Shown here in pieces: positions 37,664 to 47,152 of a stretch of 64,000 nt of DNA. The DNA lies in contig NZ_CP080378.1 of assembly GCF_019443445.1 (NCBI RefSeq), positions 806,001 to 870,000 of the forward strand. The letters are read 5' to 3'. Position 1 is the first letter of the stretch, and the number at the start of each line of letters is the position of its first letter. Made by a program: the position numbers and the translations under genes. The notes beneath the pieces were generated by a model, which was not told the DNA's origin, did no database searches, and saw nothing but the letters and a program-made list of their open reading frames with translations. The stretch comes from Massilia sp. PAMC28688 (GTDB lineage: Bacteria; Pseudomonadota; Gammaproteobacteria; Burkholderiales; Burkholderiaceae_D).

Positions 37664-38497
37664 TCAGCGCGCGCGTGCCACCGAACGTTTCAAGGTCCAC
37701 GTGAAGCCAAGGCCGGCCGAAGTGCCGTGTTCCTGCCGCAGCAGAGGGCTCTGCCGATTAGCCGCCCCGGCGTAGCTTTCGTAGCGCACAAAGCCGAACA
37801 GGCGCAGGTCTGGCGAGATCATGCGCGTACCTGACAGCCCTACCCGCACCAGCATCAGCCCGCCTGCGGCGTCATAGGCCGGTCGCGCCGCCGTCGCATA
37901 GGCCGGCGCCACATCGTAGAAGTAACCGTTGATCTTGCGGTCGCCCGCCACCAGCGACAGGTTGGCATCCATGGTCCAGCGGGCGCCTTCGCCGCGCGTT
38001 TCATATGACAGGCGTGGCTCGAAGGTGTAGCCCTGCCCCCGCGCACCACCACGCAGTTCGATCACCGCGCGCAGCGGCAGCTCAAGGCGCACCCGGCTCG
38101 CCTCGCTCGGACGGTATACATTGATCTTCAGGCGTGGGCCGAATTCAACCAGCGTGCCAAGGTCCGGCATGCCTTCCCGAATCTCGACGTCGTCAGAACT
38201 CGCCGGCAGCGATCCGGCCAGCCCCACATCGAGCTCCACGCGGTCGCTGCGAAACAGGCGCGCGCCCACGCCTTCCTGGTCGGCGCGGAACACTTCACCA
38301 CGGTAGATGAAGTAAGGCAGCAACAAGCCGCGCGTGGAGCGGTCGGACGCGCCGGGATAGGCGGGCGTGGTCGCCGCAAAACCAAAGGCGCCCAATTCCC
38401 ACAAGGGGAGCTGCTGCTGCGCGGCGGCAGGGACACTGGCGGCAAACCAGGCTGCGGTGCAGCAGGCGAAAGCGCGGCGGATATGGGTCGCGGTCAT
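37664..38497 (-). CDS. MipA/OmpV family outer-membrane protein
   Basis: A 277-residue exported beta-barrel protein. The signal peptide ends ASVPAAAQ (about residue 27). The barrel begins LWELGAFGFAATTPAYPGASDRS, the MipA/OmpV opening (partial: FAATTPAYPGASD), and closes with GLGFTWTLKRSVARAR, an amphipathic last strand followed by a short basic tail. In E. coli MipA links murein enzymes; many homologues are plain outer-membrane channels. No link to its neighbours is evident beyond being cell-envelope proteins on the same strand. Confidence 0.87.
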   Translation of the reverse strand: MTATHIRRAFACCTAAWFAASVPAAAQQQLPLWELGAFGFAATTPAYPGASDRSTRGLLLPYFIYRGEVFRADQEGVGARLFRSDRVELDVGLAGSLPASSDDVEIREGMPDLGTLVEFGPRLKINVYRPSEASRVRLELPLRAVIELRGGARGQGYTFEPRLSYETRGEGARWTMDANLSLVAGDRKINGYFYDVAPAYATAARPAYDAAGGLMLVRVGLSGTRMISPDLRLFGFVRYESYAGAANRQSPLLRQEHGTSAGLGFTWTLKRSVARAR

Positions 38498-38597
38498 GGA
38501 TCTGGTTCCGTTCAAGATGAGGGTTGTAGACCAGTATCGTCAGCCCTGCTCTTTTCGTCAACAGGCGCGCCGTGCGCGCCTACGCACACGCCATGAA

Positions 38598-38632
38598 CAA
38601 AAAAGCCGGCCGTTGCTGCCAACGCCGGCTTG
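38598..38632 (-). terminator. Rho-independent terminator after the S1/P1 nuclease gene
   Basis: Arms AAGCCGGC (38603-38610) and GCCGGCTT (38624-38631) form a hairpin that, on the minus strand, runs into a T-rich tail (complement of 38598-38604). It lies 22 bases beyond the nuclease stop. Confidence 0.8.
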
Positions 38633-38653
38633 TGTCTTCCCTTGCGCGATTGC

Positions 38654-39703
38654 TTACGGCCAGATGGCCTTGAGCAGCGCGGCCAGGTGGTAGCCACCCT
38701 TGATCAGCTGCGTGCGGGCCAGGTCCGAGCTCGGTACTGGATAGCGCTCGCCCATTTCAAGACCAAAGGTGTAGGCGGTCTCGCCCTTGCTGGTGGTGCG
38801 CGCATCGCGCTTGGTCACCGTCACGTCCTGGTGCGCCAGCTTGGCGGCAGCCAGCGACTCGGCCGCCCACTGGTAAGGCCAGGTGACCGGGTCGCCGGTG
38901 TTGACCGACACTTCTTGCCTGGGATCGGTGAACTTGGCGGCAAACTGCTCGGGCGTGCGGGTGCTGCTGCGGCGCATGGCGTAGGTGACGACGGTGCTGT
39001 CCCAGTAGCTGTGGAATGGCTTGGTGGGATACTTCTTGCCTCCTTCGGGAACATAGGGCGCTTCGCCCGTCACCGCCTTGGTGACGGCGTCGATCTTGGC
39101 GTCGTCCAGCAGCAGGTTGTTGCCCCCGCGTGACTCAAAGATCTTGACCGAGTCAATCTCGGCTTTCGTGGCAGGCACGACGAACTTGCCATCGGCACTC
39201 ACGTAGGCAGCGCCCATGTGCAGCGGCTGGTGGATGTCGCCGGTCATGTGGGCAATCAAGAGCAGCGCCTGGCGTGGCGTGAAGCCACGCGGGTTGTTGA
39301 CGGGGTCGGTCTTGCCCTGCAGGACGGCGATCGATTGCTTGAGCGTTTGCACGATATCGACATCCGACCCACCCACGATGCCGTCGTGGTAATGGTCATG
39401 CTGGAACGGCACATTGGCGTAATGGAATTCATTGTGGCGCGGGTGGGCGGCAGCGTAAGCGGCCATTTCCGGGGACGGGGCCGGGTAGCCCACGCCACCC
39501 TTGGCCGAATCGGCCAGGGTGGTGATCGATTCGAGCGTCTCGCCCGGCAGCAGCAAGGCCTTGACCTGCTTCTCGGCATTGCTGCCCTTGATCAGCTTTT
39601 GGGCGATGTTGCCGACGGCGCGGTGGCCTTCATTGCCCCATGCCAGCGCTTCGGTGGAGAGGAAGGCGGCAGAGAGCGCCATGACACAAGCGAGTTTTTT
39701 CAT
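38654..39703 (-). CDS. Secreted S1/P1-type nuclease
   Basis: A 349-residue exported zinc nuclease. A signal peptide (1-21, ending TEALA) is followed directly by the invariant Trp22 in AWGNEGHRAVG, whose amino group binds zinc in this family, and His27. Further zinc ligands appear in LLIAHMTGDIHQPLHMG and the later His/Asp residues (YPTKPFHSYWDS region). These enzymes cut single-stranded DNA and RNA to 5'-nucleotides. It lies 25 bases after the 5'-nucleotidase gene, which would take its products to nucleosides. A longer frame from 39949 overlaps that gene and is rejected. Confidence 0.93.
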   Translation of the reverse strand: MKKLACVMALSAAFLSTEALAWGNEGHRAVGNIAQKLIKGSNAEKQVKALLLPGETLESITTLADSAKGGVGYPAPSPEMAAYAAAHPRHNEFHYANVPFQHDHYHDGIVGGSDVDIVQTLKQSIAVLQGKTDPVNNPRGFTPRQALLLIAHMTGDIHQPLHMGAAYVSADGKFVVPATKAEIDSVKIFESRGGNNLLLDDAKIDAVTKAVTGEAPYVPEGGKKYPTKPFHSYWDSTVVTYAMRRSSTRTPEQFAAKFTDPRQEVSVNTGDPVTWPYQWAAESLAAAKLAHQDVTVTKRDARTTSKGETAYTFGLEMGERYPVPSSDLARTQLIKGGYHLAALLKAIWP

Positions 39704-39728
39704 GTTCAGGTTCCTGGTGTTGGGAAAA

Positions 39729-41426
39729 TCAAGGGACAATCTGGATGCGTCCCGCCGGTTCGGTGATGCCAACCGGCTTGCCTGCCTTGTCATGCTTGAC
39801 GAGGTAATCGACCAGCACATCGAAGTCGCGCCTGTGCGTATCGATCTTGTTGCGGGCCTCTTTGAATACGGGGAAATTGTCGCCGCCTTCCGCGACAAAA
39901 TTGTTGGTGGTGACGCGATAGGTGGCGCCGTCCTTGATGGCCACGCCATTGAGCTTCATGCTGCCCGGCACCACGCGCTGCCCGGGCGGCCGGGCGGGAT
40001 CCCAGCGGTAGGTGAAGCCATTCGATACTTGCAGCACCGATGGCTCGGCCGCGCCTTCCCGGATCCACTGCTGCTCAAGCACGGTGCGCAACTGGGCGCC
40101 GGTCAGGTCCATCACGACCATGGTGTTGCCAAACGGGAGCACGATCTGCACCTGGCCCACGGTCGCGGTCAGGTTCTCGCCCACGTCCAGGTCCTTGCGG
40201 ATGCCGCCGGTATTCATGAAGGCGATCTGGGCATTCTGGTCCTGGGTGGCCGCCAGGAAGGCGTCGGCAATGACCCCGCCCAGCGCAGTTTCGCCGGCCG
40301 CACTGGCGCGCCGTCCCATGGAGCGCACGGCCACCCGGGCCAGCGGCTTGGCCAGCGCTTCCTTGCTGCGCGCGCGTGCCGAGGCGAGATAGGCCGCCAC
40401 TTTTTCGTCCGGCGGGTATTGTCCGGGCTTGATCACGACATTGCGCACCTTGATGTCCAGCACGGCCTTGGTGGCAGGATCAATTTTCATGTTAATGCGC
40501 GAGAGCACGTGGCCGCCCATCTCGGCCTGGGTAATGGTGCGTCCATCGACCTTGCACTGAAAGCCCTTGTGCGTATGGCCACTGATGATCAGGCGGATTG
40601 CCGGATCGAGCCGCTTGGCAATGCCGACGATGGGGCCTTTGAGTTCGCTGCAATCTTCCTTGTCGAACGCTTCAGTAGTGCTGCCGCCTTCGTGAATAAG
40701 GAGCACGAACACGCTGGCGCCCTGGGCGCGCAGGGCCGGCATCACGGCGTTGATGGCGTCAGCCTCGTCGACAAATTCCAGGCCGGTAATGCCGGACGCC
40801 AGCACGACCGAGGCGGTGTCCTTGAGCACGGCGCCAATGACGCCCACCTTCAGGCCCTTGACGTCGGCAATGCGCCAGGCCGGCAGGAAGGGTTTGCCGG
40901 TGGCGCTGTCGAGCACGTTTGCCGCCAGGTAGGTAAAGCCGGCGCCGCGGAAGTCGGGGGCGAACTGGCAGGCTTTTTCAGGCTGGGTGGACACGCAACC
41001 GCCGTTTTGCTGGCGCAGCAGTTCGGCGCGACCCTTGTCGAATTCGTGGTTGCCTACCGAGCTGGCGAACATGCCGGCCATGGTCAGGGCGTTCAGGCTC
41101 GGTTCATCGGCCCACATGGCCGACATGGCCGGGCTGGCGCCGATCAGGTCGCCGGCGCCGACAAACAGCAGGTCGCGGTCGACCTTGCGCCACGCCTGCA
41201 GGGCGGCGGCGACATTGTCCACGCCGCCGGCCAGGTGCGATTGCCGCGCCCCGTCGGCCGCACTGGTGTATTCAAATTTGCTGGCATCGAGATGGCCGTG
41301 GAAGTCGTTCATGCCGACCAGGTTGATCTCGAGCGGAACTGCGGGTGCCACGGCGGCCGTGGTACAGCCGGAAAGAACGGCAACGGCCAGCAGGCTCGCG
41401 CAGAGCGGACGAAGGAATAGTTTCAT
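39729..41426 (-). CDS. Lipoprotein 5'-nucleotidase/UshA-like phosphoesterase
   Basis: A 565-residue metallophosphoesterase with a lipoprotein signal (LLAVAVLSGC, Cys at about residue 21), so it is anchored to a membrane facing the periplasm or outside. The N-terminal metallophosphatase domain has GMNDFHGHLD, GAGDLIGASP, VGNHEFD and SGHTHKGF, the full metal set. The C-terminal 5'-nucleotidase domain has FMNTGGIRKDLD and VTTNNFVAEGGDNFPVF. It would dephosphorylate 5'-nucleotides released by the downstream-encoded nuclease. It lies 151 bases after the TonB receptor gene, behind a terminator. Confidence 0.94.
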   Translation of the reverse strand: MKLFLRPLCASLLAVAVLSGCTTAAVAPAVPLEINLVGMNDFHGHLDASKFEYTSAADGARQSHLAGGVDNVAAALQAWRKVDRDLLFVGAGDLIGASPAMSAMWADEPSLNALTMAGMFASSVGNHEFDKGRAELLRQQNGGCVSTQPEKACQFAPDFRGAGFTYLAANVLDSATGKPFLPAWRIADVKGLKVGVIGAVLKDTASVVLASGITGLEFVDEADAINAVMPALRAQGASVFVLLIHEGGSTTEAFDKEDCSELKGPIVGIAKRLDPAIRLIISGHTHKGFQCKVDGRTITQAEMGGHVLSRINMKIDPATKAVLDIKVRNVVIKPGQYPPDEKVAAYLASARARSKEALAKPLARVAVRSMGRRASAAGETALGGVIADAFLAATQDQNAQIAFMNTGGIRKDLDVGENLTATVGQVQIVLPFGNTMVVMDLTGAQLRTVLEQQWIREGAAEPSVLQVSNGFTYRWDPARPPGQRVVPGSMKLNGVAIKDGATYRVTTNNFVAEGGDNFPVFKEARNKIDTHRRDFDVLVDYLVKHDKAGKPVGITEPAGRIQIVP

Positions 41427-41515
41427 AAACAGGAGGATAACCGATGCGCGCCGCCACAGGAACGCGCATCGCCGTCAGAATAGTTTCTTAATGTATCTGT
41501 CCCAGCGGGACCGTC

Positions 41516-41546
41516 AAAAAAAACGGCCGGTGTCGCCACCAGCCGT
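41516..41546 (-). terminator. Rho-independent terminator after the Oar-like receptor gene
   Basis: On the minus strand the arms ACGGCTGGTG and CACCGGCCGT (positions 41546-41537 and 41532-41523) enclose a four-base loop and are followed by eight T residues (complement of 41516-41523). One G-T pair interrupts the stem. It lies 32 bases after the receptor stop. Confidence 0.85.
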
Positions 41547-41577
41547 CTTGTCAGTTCACACGCGACAATCTGTCAGC

Positions 41578-44500
41578 TTAGAACTCGTAACGCACGGTTG
41601 CCTGAACAACCCACTGCGATTCCTGGCGGGCATTCTTCGCGGTGTAGTTTTCCAGATTCTCGACACGGTAGACATACTTGCCGTCTTGCATACCAGCATA
41701 GTCCACGAAGTTGCGCGAGGCACCACCGGCAGTGGCGAAGCCCACTTCGTTAATCCGGCCCCAACGCTTGTTGAGCATGTTGCCGAAGTTGGCGATATCA
41801 AGCACGAACACGCCCTTGTTGCCCTTGAACAGGCCTGGCACTTCCTGGCTGACGCGCAGGTCGATGCTGTTGGTCCATGGCGAGAAGGAATCGTTACGTT
41901 TCATCAAACCGCCGGCATTACGCAGCAGTTCCTTGTTGCTGTTGACGATATCCCAGAACTTTTGCTCGTTCGCCTTGTTGGTGGCCGTGTCGCCAAAGAA
42001 CAGGACTTCGCCCGAACCGAAGGCACTTGGAATGTACATCAGGTCGTTGCCGGAAATGCTGTCGCCGTTCATGTCGTTGCTGTAGGTCCAGCTGTACGGC
42101 TTGCCGGTACGGCCTTCGTAGAAGGCGCCGAAGGTGGTCTTGTACTTGCCAAAGAATGCCTTTTCCCAGGTCAGCGACGCATTCACACGGTCCTTGACCA
42201 GATAGGACGAATTGGCCAGCACTTCGTCGTTCGGGTTCAGGCTAGGATTGGCGCTCCAGTTCGAGGCAGCCTGCGACGAGGTCAGGGGATTGACGTCTTC
42301 GGCTTCGGTGTAGGTGTATGCCAGGGACCAGCGTGGGCCCTTGGAGCGGCTGTTGCCGACCGACAGGGTGACCAGCTGACCGCCGCCCAGCTCGCTATTG
42401 CGTGCTTCCATCACCTGGCCGAAACCTGGGTTCGACAAAGCCACCGTGCGGTAGCCCTGGCATTCCAGATCGGTACGGAAGGTGCCCGTCGCGGTGGCGC
42501 AGGACGCCAGATAACCGGCACCGGTGAAGTACATTTCGCGGCCATCAGGACCGATGCGCGTTGGCGCGCCCAGGTTCAGGTTGCGGTAAAAGATGCTCTT
42601 GTTGGTCTTGGTGTACAGGTACTCGGCACTGGCAACCATGCCAAACCATGGCAGTTCGTGCTCCACGCCCAGGTTGGCCTTGTAGACCGATGGCTGGGCA
42701 ATGCCCGGCGCCAGGATGTCGACGTTCGATGCTGGCGGGATACCGGCGATCGGCTGCTGGCCGCGCGGATCAGCCACGAACAGGCCTTCACCGCGGCATG
42801 GCGCGAAGCCGGCGGTGCCGCAACCGGTAGTATAGATACCCACGCCATTGTTGGCGAAGGGGTTGCCCAGCCAAACGTTCAGGGCCGAACCCTGGAACAG
42901 GCCGGCGCCGCCGCGCACCTGGGTGGCGCGCGCCGTGTTGAGGCGGTAGTTAAAGCCAAAACGCGGCTGGATCAGCGAATCGCCGTCAATGGTAACGGTA
43001 TTGTCCACGCCCAGGCCACCACTGTCGCGCACCATGGCGCGGAAATCGGCGTTGTAGACCCCGGCCACGCGTGGCTGGGCAATGGCTGCGTTGCGCACTG
43101 GACGGTCGTTGGTGCTGGCCTTGTCGTAACGCACGCCGTAGGTCAGGTTCAGCTGCTTGTTGACCTTCCAGGTGTCCTGCAGGAACAGGCCCAGGGTGTC
43201 CAGCGTCCAGACAGCGGCGCCGTCGTTGAGCGTACGGCCAGCCGTCGGCAGCGTGGCCTGGTAGTTCTGCGGACGACCGCGGCGGAAATTCTCCAGCACG
43301 GCCTGCTCGATGATTGCGGCCGACGACGTGCTGCAGTTGACGGCGCCGATGGTGTAGGTGAAGGTCGCGCTCGAGTTCTGGCAGCCAAAGCTGTAGTTAC
43401 CATTGGCGTTGGCAACGAAGGCATTGAAAATGTCGTTGCTCTGGTAGTCGCCGCCAACCTTGATCTCATGGTCGCCACGCACCAGGGTCGCGCCGAAATA
43501 GGCATCGATGGTTTCGGTCTTGAGCAGGTTGAAGTGACGGAAGTTCTCGGTACCGAAACGCAGCGTGCGGGTGCCGCCGAGCACTGTCTCAGGCGTGCCG
43601 GTCGGCAGCGGTCCCGGGAAATTCAGGGCAATGGCCGGCAGGAAGGCATTGTTGTTGCTGATCTTGTCGTTGTCGCGACGCGAAATCTTGAATTCCGTCG
43701 AGAACGTCGGGCTCCAGTCAGAGAACAGCTGGGCCACAACACTTTCGGTCTGCTTTTCTTCCTGGAACAGGTAAGAGCTGAGCGAAATGCTGCGCGTGCC
43801 GTAGCCGGAGAAGCGTGGCTCGGACTGCTTGGTCTGCTGCCAGCGCACGTTGGCGCGGTGGTTGTCGTTGATGTTCCAGTCCAGCTTGAGCAGACGGTCC
43901 GACACGGTCAGTTCGGTGCCGGCTGGCACATCGGCGCCGCCAATGTCAAAGCCATAACCCTTCGCCACATTCTGGGCGCCGGTAATGGCCGAGCCGGTAA
44001 TGCCGACGTTGGTCAGGTTGCTGCCCAGCGGACCAAAGGTTGGCGAGGTACGCGAACTATTGGTGTCTTCCATGCTCAGGAACATGAACAGCGTGTCCTT
44101 GATCAAGGGGCCGCCCAGGGTCACGCCCTTGGTGCGCTCATAGAAATCCGGCTGGTCGTTGTACTGGTCAGTGGTGACATTGTATTGCTTGCCGACCGCT
44201 CTTTCATCGCGCGCCAGGGCGTACAGGCTACCCTTCCACTGATTGGTACCGGACTTGGTGACGGCGTTGATGTTCGCGCCCGTGTAACCCTTCTGGGTCA
44301 CGTCATAGTTCGAGATGTTGACCTGCACCGACTGGATCGCATCGATCGAAATCGGCTGCTTGTCGGTTGGCAAGCCATTGCCTTCGAGGCCGAAGGTGTC
44401 GCTGATGCTCACGCCGTCAACGGTGATCGAGTTGTAGCGCGCGTTCTGGCCACCGACCGAAATTTCGCCACGGCCCTTGTCGGTTTGCGACAGGCGTGGA

Positions 44501-44991
44501 TCGAGACGGGCATAGTCAGCCAGGCTGCGCTGTACCGAGCCGAGCGCATTGATCTGGGCGCGGCCGATATTGGTGCCGGCACCCATGGCCGAGCTGTTGA
44601 TCTTGTCCGATACCGTCTGACCGGTAATGGTCACGGTCTGGATCGGCGCGCCGATGGTGGCATCGACGGAAGCGGTTTCGGCCAGGTTGGTGTAAACGTT
44701 TTCACGACGCTCGGTCACGCCATTCTTGGTGATGACGATCGTGTAAGGACCGCCGGCGCGCAGGCCGCGGGCCACGTAGCGGCCCTGGGCGTCGGTGACG
44801 ACATTGCTGACCGAACCGGATTCAGTATGGATGATGGAGACGGTCGCGCCACCTGCAGGCTGGCCGTCCGCGCCGGAAATACGGCCGCCGATTGCCGAGG
44901 TGGTGTTCTGCGCGAACGACGGCGTGGCCGACAGAGCGATGGACAAGGCCAGCGCAATCTTGGTCAGCTGAATCCGTTTTTGATTGATCAT
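41578..44991 (-). CDS. Oar-like TonB-dependent receptor with carboxypeptidase-regulatory-type domain
   Basis: A 1137-residue outer-membrane receptor. The signal peptide (1-28) ends ATPSFAQ. A carboxypeptidase-regulatory-like beta-sandwich (about 30-110: SAIGGRISGADGQPAGGATV, later TDAQGRYVARGL) precedes a plug (about 115-250, with GSVQRSLADYARLDPR) and a long barrel. The final strand ends VQATVRYEF, with the terminal Phe expected for outer-membrane insertion. Oar-like receptors import or export large substrates such as peptides, polysaccharides or perhaps oligonucleotides. Neighbours are the secreted nuclease, nucleotidase and adenosine deaminase, so a nucleic-acid-derived substrate is plausible. 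ATG 44991 has GGGG nine bases before; a longer frame lacks a signal peptide. Confidence 0.92.
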   Translation of the reverse strand: MINQKRIQLTKIALALSIALSATPSFAQNTTSAIGGRISGADGQPAGGATVSIIHTESGSVSNVVTDAQGRYVARGLRAGGPYTIVITKNGVTERRENVYTNLAETASVDATIGAPIQTVTITGQTVSDKINSSAMGAGTNIGRAQINALGSVQRSLADYARLDPRLSQTDKGRGEISVGGQNARYNSITVDGVSISDTFGLEGNGLPTDKQPISIDAIQSVQVNISNYDVTQKGYTGANINAVTKSGTNQWKGSLYALARDERAVGKQYNVTTDQYNDQPDFYERTKGVTLGGPLIKDTLFMFLSMEDTNSSRTSPTFGPLGSNLTNVGITGSAITGAQNVAKGYGFDIGGADVPAGTELTVSDRLLKLDWNINDNHRANVRWQQTKQSEPRFSGYGTRSISLSSYLFQEEKQTESVVAQLFSDWSPTFSTEFKISRRDNDKISNNNAFLPAIALNFPGPLPTGTPETVLGGTRTLRFGTENFRHFNLLKTETIDAYFGATLVRGDHEIKVGGDYQSNDIFNAFVANANGNYSFGCQNSSATFTYTIGAVNCSTSSAAIIEQAVLENFRRGRPQNYQATLPTAGRTLNDGAAVWTLDTLGLFLQDTWKVNKQLNLTYGVRYDKASTNDRPVRNAAIAQPRVAGVYNADFRAMVRDSGGLGVDNTVTIDGDSLIQPRFGFNYRLNTARATQVRGGAGLFQGSALNVWLGNPFANNGVGIYTTGCGTAGFAPCRGEGLFVADPRGQQPIAGIPPASNVDILAPGIAQPSVYKANLGVEHELPWFGMVASAEYLYTKTNKSIFYRNLNLGAPTRIGPDGREMYFTGAGYLASCATATGTFRTDLECQGYRTVALSNPGFGQVMEARNSELGGGQLVTLSVGNSRSKGPRWSLAYTYTEAEDVNPLTSSQAASNWSANPSLNPNDEVLANSSYLVKDRVNASLTWEKAFFGKYKTTFGAFYEGRTGKPYSWTYSNDMNGDSISGNDLMYIPSAFGSGEVLFFGDTATNKANEQKFWDIVNSNKELLRNAGGLMKRNDSFSPWTNSIDLRVSQEVPGLFKGNKGVFVLDIANFGNMLNKRWGRINEVGFATAGGASRNFVDYAGMQDGKYVYRVENLENYTAKNARQESQWVVQATVRYEF

Positions 44992-45632
44992 TGTATAACC
45001 CCAAAAAAAACTAATCGTGATCGGGAGCCCGTGAAGACTCCCCTCTTTACTTTGCTGCAAACCTGCCCAGGGACCTTGTAGGTCCTGTTTCACTTCCTGT
45101 ACCAGCTGCCCGGTTTCACCGCGCGGCCCAAACAAAACTTGCGCGACCGCAACTTTAAACCCTTTTCGTGTCGGCTTGATGACACGGGCAACGGCTGCAA
45201 TGGGTGTCCTGATTCGTCCAATATGCAGTACGGCGCTTCGTTGTGACAAATACCATTTCGTTTAAGAATTTATATGACAAACATATAAATTCACTAAGAG
45301 AAGCAGTTTTATTGACCTAAACGACAGTGCTCCAGAGTGAGAACTGCTAAGCGCGATTATAAATGAGCCATTCTCCAGAGAAATCCTTTCCTGGGGATTT
45401 TCGACAAAGGTTGGTTCGGATGCGCAAATGTGTAGCGGGTTGACCACAGAGCGGGGCAAACCTTAAAGGAACATCAATATGTAAATTCCCGTCTGGACTA
45501 GCTGCGGCCTGTGGATGCTTGCCGCGTTCCGGGTCAGTGAAACTCGCAGCTCAAGTGGAAGACGGGTCGTTAACGCAACATGCTGTCCGAAACAGTATTC
45601 CGGACGGCATGCTGGGGAGGGAAAAACACCGC
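44992..45632. other. Upstream region of the Oar-like receptor and downstream region of the deaminase gene
   Basis: No gene is supported in these 640 bases. The left part (44992-45265) is the receptor leader. It includes copy 3 of the composite element at 45244-45292. At 45579-45611 a hairpin with arms CATGCTGTCCG and CGGACGGCATG (one G-T pair) follows the adenosine deaminase gene on the minus strand and may be its terminator, though it has no T-run. The stretch 45293-45578 shows nothing I can name. Confidence 0.5.
45244..45292 (+). promoter_or_regulatory. Composite regulatory element, copy 3 (Oar-like receptor)
   Basis: Block B is here an 11-bp perfect dyad, GAATTTATATG (45266-45276) and CATATAAATTC (45282-45292), around ACAAA; the 23-bp core is 45268-45290. 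Block A is weaker: GACAAATACCATTT from 45245, sharing CAAATACCATTT with copy 1. Spacing is again 23 bases. Unlike copy 2 the element points away from the receptor gene, about 250 bases upstream of its start, so only the symmetric dyad need matter. Confidence 0.6.
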
Positions 45633-47108
45633 TTAGCGGGCCCGCCTGGCCAGGCCGGCAACGTCCGCTTCAAACCTGGCAAAGCGCTGGTCAAGCTGGC
45701 GCGTCAGCCGCTTCTTGGCCGCCGCATCCAGAAAGCTGTAGCGAATGCTGTTGTAGGAGACTTTCTTCATTTCCGCATAGCTCGGCTTGTAGCGGCTGGC
45801 AAACAGCACGTATTCATGGGCCAGCGTGTGGCGCGTCACGCCTGCGTCGTCGGTGGAGATGACATAGGGCACGCCATACTTGCGGTATAGCGTAATGGGA
45901 TGATTCTCCCCCTTGATGCCGGAGATAAAGGCATTGCTGGTGAGGTTGATCTCCACCGGAATGTCGCGCTCGCGCATGGTCTTCATGATGGCCGCGGCAT
46001 TGGTTTCGTGCGCCAGGTCCAGGCCGTGGCCGATGCGGTCGGCGCCGGCCACGACCAGGGCATGATCGATATGAAAGCGCAGGCCGTCCGGCGGCACGTC
46101 GCCCAGCGCCAGCTCGCCGGCATGGAGCGCCAGCTTGACCTTGGGATACTGGGTTTTCAGGAACTGGAACATCTTCATGTGCAGCGCGTAGTCGCGCATC
46201 GACACCGCCTGGCTTTCCTGGCCCACGATATTGACACCGACAACCAGTGGGTTGCTGGTGCTCGCCTTGAACGCCCCTACCATCGAAGAGAACACCTGCG
46301 ACGGCGACAGCAGGCGCAGGACGTAGGCCTGGTAGCGCATGGTGAAGCGCTCGTCGTCGATGCCTTCATGGGCACTGGTGATCTTGGCGCTGTAGTCCGC
46401 CACCGATTTGTTGAACGCCGCATCCTGCTCCAGCGCCGCCAGCCACCCGCGCATGGTATCGGTCAGGACCGCGTCGCTGGACGCTGCCTGGCGCATGCGG
46501 GCGTCAAAATCGGCATTCGCGACAAACGGCGCGAGCTTGAACATGGTCTCGATGTAGCCCACGTTTTCCTCGATCGCGCGCTTCTTGATCTCTTGCAGGC
46601 CTTCGTTGAAGTTGGCGTTCGAGACAGCGTTGAAGTAACCGAAGGTCTGGAAGAACTGGCGGTCCGGTGGCGGCTGGATGGCACCATGATTGTCAAAATC
46701 CTTGGCCGACCAGCGCTGCAGCAGTTCGCGGTAGGTGTAATCGTCAGCCAGGATTTCGGCCGTCGACAGGCAATTGCGCTCCGCAGCGGGCCGCGCACGT
46801 TCCGCTGCCACGACATCCTTGCTGGTTTCGATGCGGTAGGTCTGCTTGTTGACGCAGTAGCCCTGGCGGTCCACCCAGTCCACATACTGCTCGGCGTAGA
46901 TGGAGCCCGAATAGTGATGGTGCAGGTCGCCGCCCTTGGGCATCTGCGAGAAGAACAGGGTCAGTTCCGCCATTTTCGGCTCGCTGCCTGCCACCAGGGA
47001 GGCCAGGTGACGCGCGGTGGCCGCCTCGTTGGAGGTCGATGCCGGCGCTGCGTGGGCACTGGCGGCGATGGCGAGGGCTGCAAGCATGCAGCGCTGTTTA
47101 GTGATCAT
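45633..47108 (-). CDS. Exported adenosine deaminase
   Basis: A 491-residue adenosine deaminase-family protein with a signal peptide (ends ASAHAA, about residue 20), longer than the 330-residue cytoplasmic enzyme and closer to the secreted ADGF/ADA2 branch. Metal and catalytic residues are visible in GGDLHHHYSGS, LALHAGE, RIGHGLDL and STDDAGVTRH. It converts extracellular adenosine to inosine, which the periplasmic binding protein or PunA can use. The start ATG 47108 is 45 bases after the guanine deaminase stop. Together with the guaD-xdh genes it forms a purine-use block on the minus strand. Confidence 0.92.
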   Translation of the reverse strand: MITKQRCMLAALAIAASAHAAPASTSNEAATARHLASLVAGSEPKMAELTLFFSQMPKGGDLHHHYSGSIYAEQYVDWVDRQGYCVNKQTYRIETSKDVVAAERARPAAERNCLSTAEILADDYTYRELLQRWSAKDFDNHGAIQPPPDRQFFQTFGYFNAVSNANFNEGLQEIKKRAIEENVGYIETMFKLAPFVANADFDARMRQAASSDAVLTDTMRGWLAALEQDAAFNKSVADYSAKITSAHEGIDDERFTMRYQAYVLRLLSPSQVFSSMVGAFKASTSNPLVVGVNIVGQESQAVSMRDYALHMKMFQFLKTQYPKVKLALHAGELALGDVPPDGLRFHIDHALVVAGADRIGHGLDLAHETNAAAIMKTMRERDIPVEINLTSNAFISGIKGENHPITLYRKYGVPYVISTDDAGVTRHTLAHEYVLFASRYKPSYAEMKKVSYNSIRYSFLDAAAKKRLTRQLDQRFARFEADVAGLARRAR

Positions 47109-47152
47109 GGATGCGGTTTTCCAGTCGATGTACGTTGTTGGCCAATGCCGAT

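Noticed and set aside
40987..45081. A 1364-residue open frame on the plus strand
   Set aside because: It is antisense to the Oar-like receptor and nucleotidase genes, whose signal peptides, domains and terminators are clear. GC-rich coding DNA often leaves such open antisense frames; it shows no family features.
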